Origin: an uncultured Anaerolineales bacterium
Lineage (GTDB): Bacteria > Chloroflexota > Anaerolineae > Anaerolineales > UBA11657
Assembly (NCBI GenBank): GCA_913040765.1
Contig: CAJWIA010000060.1
Coordinates: 1-7,707 of the forward strand
Length of the DNA: 7,707 bases
Reading direction: 5' to 3'
In this document: in pieces, positions 1-6,740 of the stretch
Numbering within the stretch: the stretch's first letter is position 1
Layout: every line of letters begins with the position of its first letter
Notes under the pieces: model-generated
What the model was told of the DNA's origin: nothing
The model's input: the letters and a program-made list of their open reading frames with translations, nothing else
Databases searched by the model: none
Program-made: the position numbers and the translations under genes

Positions 1-45
1 AACAGGATGATAATGGGCGCTTGTGCAGGTGTCAATGCCACTTAA
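1..45 (+). other. Possible 3' end of an upstream gene, unidentified
   Basis: Frame 1 is open from the window edge and ends in TAA at 43-45, giving a 14-residue tail (NRMIMGACAGVNAT). It would lie just upstream of the promoter of the coiled-coil gene and on the same strand. Fourteen residues are too few to name a family, and chance openness of this length is common. On the minus strand a GTG-started reading frame also runs off the edge from about position 41, so a divergent gene start is the alternative. I cannot decide between these. Confidence 0.18.
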
Positions 46-60
46 TTAACTCTAGTCTAG

Positions 61-89
61 TTGCTCGGCTGAGTGCATTGTCATATAAT
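61..89 (+). promoter_or_regulatory. Sigma-70-type promoter for the coiled-coil gene (and perhaps selB)
   Basis: A perfect -10 hexamer TATAAT lies at 84-89. A TTGCTC at 61-66 (TTG matches the -35 consensus) precedes it with the ideal 17-bp spacer. Transcription would begin near 96, leaving a leader of about 22 bases before the ATG at 118. No other strong promoter is seen before selB, so this one may drive both genes. The -35 has only three clear consensus bases, which keeps confidence moderate. Confidence 0.5.
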
Positions 90-117
90 CTTTTTTATCA
101 TTAGGTTGTAAATCAAC

Positions 118-1299
118 ATGAAAGAGTCAAGGCAAATAACAAATAAGATAGAGTGGTTAGATGAGCAGCGACGCAGTGATCGCAAAATGGTGGTTGAATT
201 GCGAGAAAGCATTAATGCGTTGAAGAATGACAAAAAGGATTTATTGGTTCGGATTGCTACGATGGAATCTGAAATTAAGAAGACACAACAGTTGGCTGCA
301 CATGCCTCTAAAGTTGATGAGATTATCGATAAGAATAGATCGGACTTTATTACTAGTCTTGATAACATTGAGTCATTGCGTACTAAGTCAGAAATTGAGA
401 TGGAACGTTTGCGAATACTAGATAGGGATGCGGTGAACAAAACCATTAGTAATATGCAAAATGGCATAGGCAAATTACGTGATATCGAAGAACAATTGGT
501 AGTAAGGGATGAAGAAAATCGTCGCGTAAGGAATGAAATTAGTGAGTTAACAATCTCAATAAATAAGGCTATAAGAATGTCAGATCAGGTTGAACATACG
601 ATAACAACTGTTGAGGAAAGAAGCATTCAAGATGGCAAACGAATTTCTGACTTTAAGGGCGATCTTAATAATCTAAGAGTGTTACTAGATGAAATTAGAC
701 CAAAATTGGAGTCACTAGATGACTCTAACCTAAGTAATCACAATCACATTAATGACTTGATGACAATGGAAACTGATCGCAAATTAGAACAGTCTACATG
801 GATCGAACAGCAATCTGTTGTAGCATCAGAAAGGGAGCGCTGGTGGTCAGAATTACAAAACAGATCTCAAGAAATAGAGACTACGATGCAGGAGTCAGCT
901 TTGCGTATGGAAGAATTTAGAGAAACACATCAAGAGATGAAGCACGCACTATCAAATCTTGACAACAATTTCAGTACTGTTGAAGATAGAATTTCTGATT
1001 TTACTGAGCTGCAGCGTCATACATTGGACCGCTACAAAGGGGAGTGGAAAGAGTTTGTAGAGGGAAACAATCAACAGTGGACAGAGCATGAGTTGGCTAG
1101 ATCAGAACAATGGAAAGAGAACAATCGGCTGACTCAGAAGTTTCTAAATAGGTTAGATAACATAGAAGAAGATGTAAAACAAATAATGGATCTTGTTAGT
1201 CAAATGCGTAGTATGGATCAAGATCGTCTTAAAGAAATGTTTTCTGCAATACGAAAATACTTAGCAGTATATGAAAAACCAACCAAGAAAGTTCCTTGA
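118..1299 (+). CDS. Coiled-coil protein of unknown function (393 aa)
   Basis: I do not recognise this protein. It is almost wholly helical in character: charged, rich in Glu, Asp, Lys, Arg, Gln and Ser, with spaced Leu/Ile/Val/Met, no cysteine, and proline only at 195, 388 and 393. There is no signal peptide or membrane segment, so it is probably a cytoplasmic rod-like oligomer. P195 and the Asn/Ser/His-rich stretch around 202-212 probably mark a hinge between two long coiled coils (about 10-195 and 215-385). Residues 309-334 carry a W-containing repeat, (E/Q)W(K/T)E, with Trp at 310, 321 and 332, exactly 11 residues apart. A further W242-W243 pair lies in the second coil. The short C-terminal tail is basic and proline-containing (KPTKKVP). 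The ATG at 118 follows a good promoter but has no clear Shine-Dalgarno. selB starts 63 bases downstream on the same strand, so co-transcription is possible. Resemblance to SMC- or myosin-like proteins in a search would probably be compositional. Confidence 0.85.
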   Translation: MKESRQITNKIEWLDEQRRSDRKMVVELRESINALKNDKKDLLVRIATMESEIKKTQQLAAHASKVDEIIDKNRSDFITSLDNIESLRTKSEIEMERLRILDRDAVNKTISNMQNGIGKLRDIEEQLVVRDEENRRVRNEISELTISINKAIRMSDQVEHTITTVEERSIQDGKRISDFKGDLNNLRVLLDEIRPKLESLDDSNLSNHNHINDLMTMETDRKLEQSTWIEQQSVVASERERWWSELQNRSQEIETTMQESALRMEEFRETHQEMKHALSNLDNNFSTVEDRISDFTELQRHTLDRYKGEWKEFVEGNNQQWTEHELARSEQWKENNRLTQKFLNRLDNIEEDVKQIMDLVSQMRSMDQDRLKEMFSAIRKYLAVYEKPTKKVP

Positions 1300-1302
1300 G
1301 TG

Positions 1303-1349
1303 CAATTGTAATATAGTGATCTTGTGATTACCACAATTGAGTTGTAATC
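1303..1349 (+). promoter_or_regulatory. Alternative hairpins in the leader between the coiled-coil gene and selB
   Basis: The 63-base gap contains competing inverted repeats. CAATT GTAAT (1303-1312) can pair with ATTAC (1327-1331) and AATTG (1335-1339), leaving a three-base bulge. The same GATTAC (1326-1331) can instead pair perfectly with GTAATC (1344-1349) around a 12-base loop. The two folds exclude each other, a geometry seen in attenuators. The stems are AT-rich and weak, no U-tract follows, and no clear Shine-Dalgarno precedes the selB ATG at 1363, so a regulatory role is speculative. Confidence 0.22.
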
Positions 1350-1362
1350 CAAAAGTTATATC

Positions 1363-3264
1363 ATGCATGTAATTTGTACTGCCGGTCATGTTGATCATGG
1401 TAAATCAACAGTAGTCGAAGCTCTTACAGGAATAAACCCCGACAGACTAATCGAAGAACAAGAACGTCAGATGACGATTGATTTGGGCTTTGCTTGGATA
1501 GATTTGCCTCAGATTGGAACAGTAGGAATTGTGGATGTGCCTGGACATGTTGATTTTATTGGGAACATGCTAGCTGGGGTTAGTAGTGTTACTGCTGTAT
1601 TACTTGTGGTGGCTGCTGATGAAGGCATAATGCCACAGACTAAGGAACATATAGCTATTATGGACTTGTTGCAGATTGATAGCGGAGTAGTCGTTATCAC
1701 TAAAACTGACTTGGTTGAAAGTTCTGACTGGGTCAAATTAGTGCAGGAGGATGTGCGAGACAGATTGTGTAACACCACATTGTCCAATGCTCCGTTTGTA
1801 CCTTTTACTGCTGTCTCACAAGATGTTAGCGAATTGCGTTACGTTCTTGCAGAATGTCTTAATTCACATGCGTCACAATCAGATAAGGGTATACCTCGTC
1901 TTAATATTGATAGGGTATTTACCTTAGCAGGATTTGGAACAGTTCTGACAGGTACATTGTTAGATGGAAGTCTTGAAGTAGGTGAAGAAGTCGAAATTTA
2001 TCCCATAGGGTTGTGTGGACGTATTCGTGGTATGCAAACCTACAATATCCCTATCGAAGTTGCTTCACCTGGTATACGAATTGCTATTAATATTTCAGGA
2101 GTCAACAAAAGTGAAATTGGTCGTGGTGCAGTTGTGGCAAGGCCTGGGCAATTCTATACAACACAATTGATTGACGTTTCAATACGGCTTCTTGCAGAAG
2201 ATCACAACTTGATTCCTCTAAGACATAATGAACAGGTGAAGGTGTTTGTCGGAGCGGCGGAAGTGATGGCACGTACACGGATTATTGGATCCGAGAAGCT
2301 TATGCCGGGTGACAACGGATGGCTACAGCTAGATTTAAGCAGTGAAATAGTCGTACAGAAAGGTGACCGTTATATATTACGTCGGCCTTCACCGGGAAAT
2401 ACTATTGGTGGTGGCAGGATATTGGATGAGCATCCTCGTATTCGACACCCTTTGAATGATCCTACTACATTGTCGAGATTTCAGATTATGTCAGATGGTT
2501 CTTCAAATGAAATATTGCTTCAGTATCTGGAGACGAGAGGAATAGTTGCGGTCAATAGTGCGTTGACAAAGTCAGGATTAGAATTGAATGAAGCTATTAC
2601 AATTCTGAACTCGATGATTTCCAATGGGGAGGTTGTCGTCTTAGGTGAGTTGGATCACAAGATTACAGTAAACAGCAAACAACTTGTACTTAGTAATGCA
2701 TCTTGGCAGAATCAATTGGAGCAAGTATATGATCATCTATACGATTATCATCAAAGATATCCGTTAAGAATTGGTATGCAACGTGAAGAACTTAAGAGTC
2801 GCATGAATATTGATGCAAATACCTTCAATGCAGTAATAATAGAGATGGCCAACCTAGGAAAAGTATCAAGTAAAGCATCTGTGGTGAGTTTGCCAACACA
2901 TGAAATTGTTTTGCAGGGTCAGCACAAACAACAAGTAGCCATCCTAATCAAGCAGTTTAGTGATGATCCATATAATACCCCTTCAAAATCTCAAGTCATT
3001 AATATGATAGGGGATGACGTGCTTGCTGTGATTTTAGATCAAGATATTCTCGTATCTGTCGAGCCAGACTTGTTGTTTCTGTTAGACACTTACGAAGTTA
3101 TGGTAGAAGAAACAAAAAGCCATATTTCACAAAAAGGTTCAATTACTGTTGCTGAGATGCGCGATATGTTTTCCACTAGCCGAAAATATGCGTTGGGCTT
3201 TTTGGAACACATGGACAATGAGGGTATCACAGTACGAATAGGTGATAAAAGAGAGTTGGTGTAA
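1363..3264 (+). CDS. selB: Selenocysteine-specific translation elongation factor SelB
   Basis: SelB is a GTPase that carries selenocysteyl-tRNA(Sec) to the ribosome and binds the SECIS hairpin of selenoprotein mRNAs, so that UGA is read as selenocysteine. The 633-residue length is normal for the family. The GTPase domain shows G1 GHVDHGKS (8-15), switch I MTIDLGFAW (37-45), G3 DVPGH (58-62) and G4 TKTD (113-116), where SelB proteins have TKxD rather than the NKxD of EF-Tu. EF-Tu-like beta-barrel domains follow (about 180-360; e.g. RVFTLAGFGTVLTGTLLDG at 184-202, RPSPGNTIGGGRILD at 341-355). The rest consists of winged-helix repeats, ending in the SECIS-binding winged helix with the family signature TSRKYALGFLEHMD (605-618) and the terminal GDKREL. 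The start at 1363 puts the G1 loop at its usual distance from the N terminus. Switch I reads RQMTID, with Gln where many SelB and EF-Tu proteins have Gly. selA, selD and tRNA-Sec are not in the window. Confidence 0.97.
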   Translation: MHVICTAGHVDHGKSTVVEALTGINPDRLIEEQERQMTIDLGFAWIDLPQIGTVGIVDVPGHVDFIGNMLAGVSSVTAVLLVVAADEGIMPQTKEHIAIMDLLQIDSGVVVITKTDLVESSDWVKLVQEDVRDRLCNTTLSNAPFVPFTAVSQDVSELRYVLAECLNSHASQSDKGIPRLNIDRVFTLAGFGTVLTGTLLDGSLEVGEEVEIYPIGLCGRIRGMQTYNIPIEVASPGIRIAINISGVNKSEIGRGAVVARPGQFYTTQLIDVSIRLLAEDHNLIPLRHNEQVKVFVGAAEVMARTRIIGSEKLMPGDNGWLQLDLSSEIVVQKGDRYILRRPSPGNTIGGGRILDEHPRIRHPLNDPTTLSRFQIMSDGSSNEILLQYLETRGIVAVNSALTKSGLELNEAITILNSMISNGEVVVLGELDHKITVNSKQLVLSNASWQNQLEQVYDHLYDYHQRYPLRIGMQREELKSRMNIDANTFNAVIIEMANLGKVSSKASVVSLPTHEIVLQGQHKQQVAILIKQFSDDPYNTPSKSQVINMIGDDVLAVILDQDILVSVEPDLLFLLDTYEVMVEETKSHISQKGSITVAEMRDMFSTSRKYALGFLEHMDNEGITVRIGDKRELV

Positions 3265-3352
3265 CGTATATATGATTACCCAATGTTGCTATATAGACAA
3301 TCAAGTCACAAAATTTGCAACAGTATGTAATACGACTAGACTTCCGGGGTTA
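3265..3352. other. Intergenic gap between convergent genes
   Basis: These 88 bases separate the stop codons of selB (plus strand) and the amidohydrolase (minus strand), where a bidirectional terminator would be expected. I see only weak candidates: TGTTGC (3284-3289) against GCAACA (3317-3322) with a 27-base loop, and TAATA/TATTA flanking about 3328-3355. Neither forms a GC-rich stem followed by a T-run, so no intrinsic terminator is called. Termination may be factor-dependent or occur further on. Confidence 0.5.
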
Positions 3353-4963
3353 TTAATATAAATCTGATGCGCGGTACTTCCATGTACCATCTATCATCGT
3401 GCCTAGTACATTGGTGGTGTGGATATCCATTGGGTCGCAATGGTAAATGTCTTTATCTAGTACTACAAGGTCTGCTAATTTGCCTGGCGTAAGGGTTCCC
3501 AAATCATTTTCCCGGTAGGCTGCATAAGCTGCGCCAATAGTATAAGCTCTGACTGCTTCATCAACGGTTAAACACTGCTTAGTTTGCCAGCCAATGGTAC
3601 CAACATTGTTCGTACGATTACTGCGAGTGACTGCTGCATGAATTCCCCACAGAGGATTGATACTTTCTACTGGAGCGTCACTGCCAAATGCTAAGATAGC
3701 ACCAGCATCAATCTGTGTCCGCCAGGCGTAGGCACCAGATATACGATCCCCCCAATATTTTTCGGCTAAAGTCATGTCAGCGGTTGCGTGTATTGGCTGC
3801 ATGGATGCGATAATTTGTGAGGAAGCCAATCGAAGGTAGTCGTTCGGATGAAGAAGTTGTACATGTTCAATGCGGTGACGTAGCTTTGAGGGCGGATCTC
3901 CGCGTTCCATTTCATCCTGCCTGAGATTTTCGTATACATTTAAGACTTCACGATTTGCTCGGTCTCCAATCGCATGTACGGTCATAGCTAGGCCATTGGT
4001 ATTTGCTTTATTGGCGATGCTTAATAGTTCATCTTCCTCAGTAACTACTATTCCATAATTGTTTGTGTCTAGCTCATATGGTTCAAGCATACTTGCAGTT
4101 CGTGCTCCGAGTGCACCGTCCATAAATACTTTAATTCCTCCTATGCGCAGCCACTTGTCACCGGATCCAGTGCGATAACCTGTGGCAATCACCTCGTCTA
4201 GTAGTGATGCTGGCATGTTCTTTACAACACGTAAACCTAGTGTGTCATTTTCGGAAAGTAGTTCCAAAGCATTAAAGGAAATTTGATGGTCATAATCATG
4301 CAGTCCCGTCAGACCAGTCTTCCATAATTTCTCTTGCGCTAATAACATGTTGTTAGCAACATCATGTATGGAGAGTTCTGGCATAACTGATACGATAAGA
4401 TCAGAAGCAGTTTCGTAAAAAATTCCATTAGGATTGCCATGCTCGTCACGACCTATGATTCCACCAGGGGGGTCGGGTGTTGAAGTATTAATGTGAGCTT
4501 TAGTCATTGCAGAGCTGTTTGCCCAAGATATATGCATGGAATGACCTGTTAGAAAAACAGGATGATTCGGAGCTACTACATCTATATCAGATGCAGTTGG
4601 AACATCTTCACCCCATCTATTGTGGTCCCAACCGTGTCCAGTAATCCATTGTTCTTCTGGGGTGATTTTGGTTTGATTTGCTAAGATTTTGATCAGTTTG
4701 CGTTTATTTGACTGCCCGGCATCAACGTTGTTTACTTGACGAGAAAAATGATCAAAGTGACAGTGAGCATCTACCATACCTGGAATTACTAGTCTGTCTT
4801 GCAGATTGATTACATGAGTGTTGTTGCTAGCTAATTGGAGTATTTCACTATCGCTTCCAATAGCCGAGATTGCGTTTCTAGTAACTGCTAGTGCTGTCAC
4901 TATACTGTTTTCTGGTGCTAGGGTATGTATGCGCCCATTAACCAATATTTGGTCAGGAGACAT
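3353..4963 (-). CDS. Metal-dependent amidohydrolase, YtcJ-like (amidohydrolase family 3)
   Basis: This is a predicted cytoplasmic TIM-barrel hydrolase of the amidohydrolase superfamily, in the YtcJ / N-substituted formamide deformylase group. The 536-residue length is typical. Features in order are an N-terminal beta-sandwich segment (ILVNGRIHTL, 6-15), the metal-binding HxH in MVDAHCHFDH (H67, H69), a Lys in GGIKVFMDGALGART (K278) at the position of the metal-bridging lysine, HAIGDRA (H330), RIEHVQ (H367), and the catalytic Asp in AFGSDAPVES (D429). The closing segment LTPGKLADLVVLDKD (491-505) is typical. All expected metal ligands and the catalytic acid are present, so it should be active. 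The substrate cannot be read from sequence; the family cleaves amide or formamide bonds in varied small molecules. Its ATG overlaps the parB stop by one base (TAATG), with no Shine-Dalgarno of its own, which implies translational coupling to parB. A role in chromosome segregation is not suggested by the family; shared expression is the safer inference. Confidence 0.92.
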   Translation of the reverse strand: MSPDQILVNGRIHTLAPENSIVTALAVTRNAISAIGSDSEILQLASNNTHVINLQDRLVIPGMVDAHCHFDHFSRQVNNVDAGQSNKRKLIKILANQTKITPEEQWITGHGWDHNRWGEDVPTASDIDVVAPNHPVFLTGHSMHISWANSSAMTKAHINTSTPDPPGGIIGRDEHGNPNGIFYETASDLIVSVMPELSIHDVANNMLLAQEKLWKTGLTGLHDYDHQISFNALELLSENDTLGLRVVKNMPASLLDEVIATGYRTGSGDKWLRIGGIKVFMDGALGARTASMLEPYELDTNNYGIVVTEEDELLSIANKANTNGLAMTVHAIGDRANREVLNVYENLRQDEMERGDPPSKLRHRIEHVQLLHPNDYLRLASSQIIASMQPIHATADMTLAEKYWGDRISGAYAWRTQIDAGAILAFGSDAPVESINPLWGIHAAVTRSNRTNNVGTIGWQTKQCLTVDEAVRAYTIGAAYAAYRENDLGTLTPGKLADLVVLDKDIYHCDPMDIHTTNVLGTMIDGTWKYRASDLY

Positions 4964-5817
4964 TAATTATCAATTATCCGATTAGTAAGATTTTCCAATT
5001 CCTCATCTGAATAAAAATATATAACTAAACGCCCAGAACCATTGCGGTTACGATGAAGTTTTATCTTGGTTCCAATTGAGTTGCGCAAGCGGTCTTCTAA
5101 ATCTATTTCCTCTATAGATCTTTCTGAACCACGTTTAGGCTTGTTAGTAGAACCGCCCATTTCTTGTACTATTGTCTCAGTTTGACGGACATTTAATCGT
5201 TCGGATACTATCTTGCTGAGAATATACTCTTGGCCTTCAGGATTGGGGATTCCTAGAAGGGCTCTAGCATGACCTTCAGAAATATGCTTTTTTGATAGTG
5301 CTATTTGTACAGCTTCGGAAAGACGCAACAACCTTATACTATTGCTAATGGTAGTGCGACTTTTACCTACCTGTTTAGATATTTCATCATGCGACATATC
5401 AAAATCTTCAACTAGAGAGCTGTAAGCGCGAGCTGTCTCCAAAGGATTAAGATTGCTGCGCTGGATATTTTCTATTAGGGCTAATTCCAGCATCTCAGAG
5501 TCTGTAGTTGTATCCCGAACAATGGCTGGAATTGTATGCATTTCGACAATGGCTGCAGCCTGTAATCGTCTTTGTCCAGCTATAAGTATGTATTCACCAG
5601 TGTTTTCTGTACGAGCCACTACTATAGGCTGCAAAATCCCATGTTTTCGTATCGATTCTGCTAATTCTGCAAGTTCTTCTGTGTCCACAGTAGAACGAGG
5701 TTGTCGTGGGTTCAATCGTATCGATGTAATGGCAATTTGAGAAGCGCCTTGACCTACACGCGTGTTAGTTGGTATAAGAGCGTCTAATCCACGCCCAAGT
5801 CCTCGTTTAATAGCCAT
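4963..5817 (-). CDS. parB: Chromosome-partitioning protein ParB (Spo0J family)
   Basis: ParB loads at parS centromere sites as a CTP-dependent DNA clamp, and works with ParA to segregate replication origins and recruit SMC. At 284 residues it is a standard chromosomal ParB. The N-terminal peptide MAIKRGLGRGLDALIP is the family's ParA-contact segment and fixes the start. The ParB/Srx CTP-binding domain follows: ITSIRLNPRQPR (30-41), AGQRR (80-84) and ENIQR (116-120). The helix-turn-helix parS reader is at about 144-166 (DEISKQVGKSRTTISNSIRL). The C-terminal dimerisation domain covers 238-284 (LEDRLRNSIGTKIKL onward). The CTP motif has Gln82 where most chromosomal ParBs have Glu (GERR). It lies 88 bases after parA with no Shine-Dalgarno, but with a TATAAT placed for a leaderless transcript. 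Its stop codon overlaps the amidohydrolase start. Confidence 0.96.
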   Translation of the reverse strand: MAIKRGLGRGLDALIPTNTRVGQGASQIAITSIRLNPRQPRSTVDTEELAELAESIRKHGILQPIVVARTENTGEYILIAGQRRLQAAAIVEMHTIPAIVRDTTTDSEMLELALIENIQRSNLNPLETARAYSSLVEDFDMSHDEISKQVGKSRTTISNSIRLLRLSEAVQIALSKKHISEGHARALLGIPNPEGQEYILSKIVSERLNVRQTETIVQEMGGSTNKPKRGSERSIEEIDLEDRLRNSIGTKIKLHRNRNGSGRLVIYFYSDEELENLTNRIIDN

Positions 5818-5823
5818 ACGTAA

Positions 5824-5829
5824 ATTATA
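5824..5829 (-). promoter_or_regulatory. Candidate -10 element for a leaderless parB transcript
   Basis: On the minus strand a perfect TATAAT is followed by six bases and then the parB ATG. Transcription normally starts about seven bases after the -10, so the first base would be the A of the start codon. No ribosome-binding site lies before parB, which agrees with leaderless initiation. No convincing -35 is seen (a TTGTAA sits 14 bases upstream, which is too close), so this could be a chance match in AT-rich DNA. Confidence 0.38.
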
Positions 5830-5873
5830 GATGATTTAGGAAATTACAAGTCGATTTTGTGTCTCTAAGAATG

Positions 5874-5895
5874 GTGTAGTCTGGACAAGACTCAC
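5874..5895 (-). promoter_or_regulatory. Imperfect palindrome / hairpin in the parA-parB gap
   Basis: On the minus strand GTG+AGTCT (5895-5888) pairs with AGACT (5882-5878) and, past one bulged A at 5877, with CAC (5876-5874). The loop is TGTCC. Three further A-U pairs are possible outside a C-A mismatch. It starts about ten bases after the parA stop codon. No strong U-run follows, so it is a poor intrinsic terminator. It may be a weak attenuator or mRNA-stability hairpin that uncouples parA from parB levels, or a dyad operator for a DNA-binding protein. It is not a canonical parS. Confidence 0.4.
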
Positions 5896-5905
5896 TATTG
5901 AATGG

Positions 5906-6691
5906 TCATGATAATCCAATGTTATATGGAGTATCGCCAGAAAGTATTTCTGTTGCTAATGCTGCATATGCATTTGCACCTGCAGAGTCAGGTGCATATG
6001 TACTTATTGGCTGGCCATGTGATGGAGCTTCAGCAAGTCTAACATTACGAGGCACGACAACCTGAAATACCTTGTCCGGGAAGTGTAGTCGTACTTCTTC
6101 TACAACTTGCTGTGAAAGCTTTAATCTTGAATCATACATGGTCATTAACACCCCTCTAATTTGTAGATCAAAATTAAATGCGGCTTGAATACGGTTGATA
6201 GTCTCCAATAGTTGACCTAAACCCTCTAATGCTAAATATTCGCACTGTACAGGAATTACCACCGCCTGCGCGGCCACCAATCCATTTAGGGTTAGCAGTC
6301 CTAGGGAGGGAGGACAATCAATTAGCACGTAATCATAGCGGCTAGCTTGTGATAAGGCCTGTTTGAGACGGTTAGCACGATCTGGCTCGTTGACAAGTTC
6401 TACTTCAGCACCTGCAAGGGCTGGCGATGATGGTATTAGAGATATACCTAACTTCTCACTTCTCATTGTGTTAGCGTGGAGGCGAGTACTTGGACTTATT
6501 AGTAAATTGTACGTTCCTGCGTTGATATTTTGTCTTTCCACTCCTAGGCATGCTGTAGCATTTCCTTGTGCATCAAGGTCAACTAACAAAACCTGTTGAT
6601 TGTTCGTGGCAAGATACGATCCTAAATTTATAGCTGTGGTTGTCTTTCCGACACCACCTTTCTGGTTAACAAATGCATAGATTCGAGTCAT
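5906..6691 (-). CDS. parA: Chromosome-partitioning ATPase ParA (Soj family)
   Basis: ParA is a deviant-Walker ATPase that dimerises on ATP, binds DNA non-specifically over the nucleoid, and is released by ParB, moving origins apart. The 261 residues match chromosomal Soj proteins. The deviant Walker A KGGVGKTTTA is at 11-20 with both signature lysines (K11, K16). Walker A' VDLDAQGNAT (37-46) follows, then Walker B VLIDCPPSLG (122-131). The two arginines corresponding to the DNA-binding pair in Bacillus Soj are at R189 (MYDSR) and R218 (RNVRLAEAPSHG). There is no MinD-type membrane-binding C-terminal helix, and no N-terminal extension as in plasmid ParA proteins. The ATG at 6691 is 13 codons before the end of the P-loop region, as usual. 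A purine-rich GGGAG lies 17 bases upstream, too far for a normal Shine-Dalgarno. The stop is UGA, and the frame stays open for 26 more codons beyond it to TAA at 5825-5827. Confidence 0.97.
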   Translation of the reverse strand: MTRIYAFVNQKGGVGKTTTAINLGSYLATNNQQVLLVDLDAQGNATACLGVERQNINAGTYNLLISPSTRLHANTMRSEKLGISLIPSSPALAGAEVELVNEPDRANRLKQALSQASRYDYVLIDCPPSLGLLTLNGLVAAQAVVIPVQCEYLALEGLGQLLETINRIQAAFNFDLQIRGVLMTMYDSRLKLSQQVVEEVRLHFPDKVFQVVVPRNVRLAEAPSHGQPISTYAPDSAGANAYAALATEILSGDTPYNIGLS

Positions 6692-6731
6692 CTACGTCTA
6701 CTGGAACACTCCCTTCTCTTGTTTTGATGCG

Positions 6732-6740
6732 ATTATATCA
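6732..6740 (-). promoter_or_regulatory. Extended -10 promoter for parA
   Basis: In the 82-base jag-parA gap, the minus strand reads TGATATAAT, a perfect TATAAT with the TGn extended -10 motif. The -35 region at the right distance is poor (AACTCC), which extended -10 promoters tolerate. Transcription would start near 6725, leaving about 34 bases of leader before the parA ATG at 6691. This suggests parA can be expressed independently of yidC-jag. Confidence 0.55.

Noticed and set aside
81..473. Minus-strand 130-residue open frame overlapping the coiled-coil gene
   Set aside because: It lies antisense inside a clearly coding frame and has no recognisable domain; its hydrophobic, Ser-rich make-up is a by-product of the coding strand.
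1297..1311. UGA of the coiled-coil gene as a possible selenocysteine codon
   Set aside because: Readthrough adds only three residues before TAA, so it is an ordinary stop.
1509..1787. Minus-strand open frame inside selB
   Set aside because: It is antisense to the conserved SelB GTPase domain and shows no domain of its own.
3284..3322. TGTTGC/GCAACA inverted repeat as a terminator between convergent genes
   Set aside because: The stem is six base pairs with a 27-base loop and no T-run; too weak to call.
5453..5740. Plus-strand open frame inside parB
   Set aside because: It is antisense to conserved ParB motifs; a shadow frame.
6363..6599. Plus-strand open frame inside parA
   Set aside because: It is antisense to the ParA region after Walker A, with no supporting start signal or domain.
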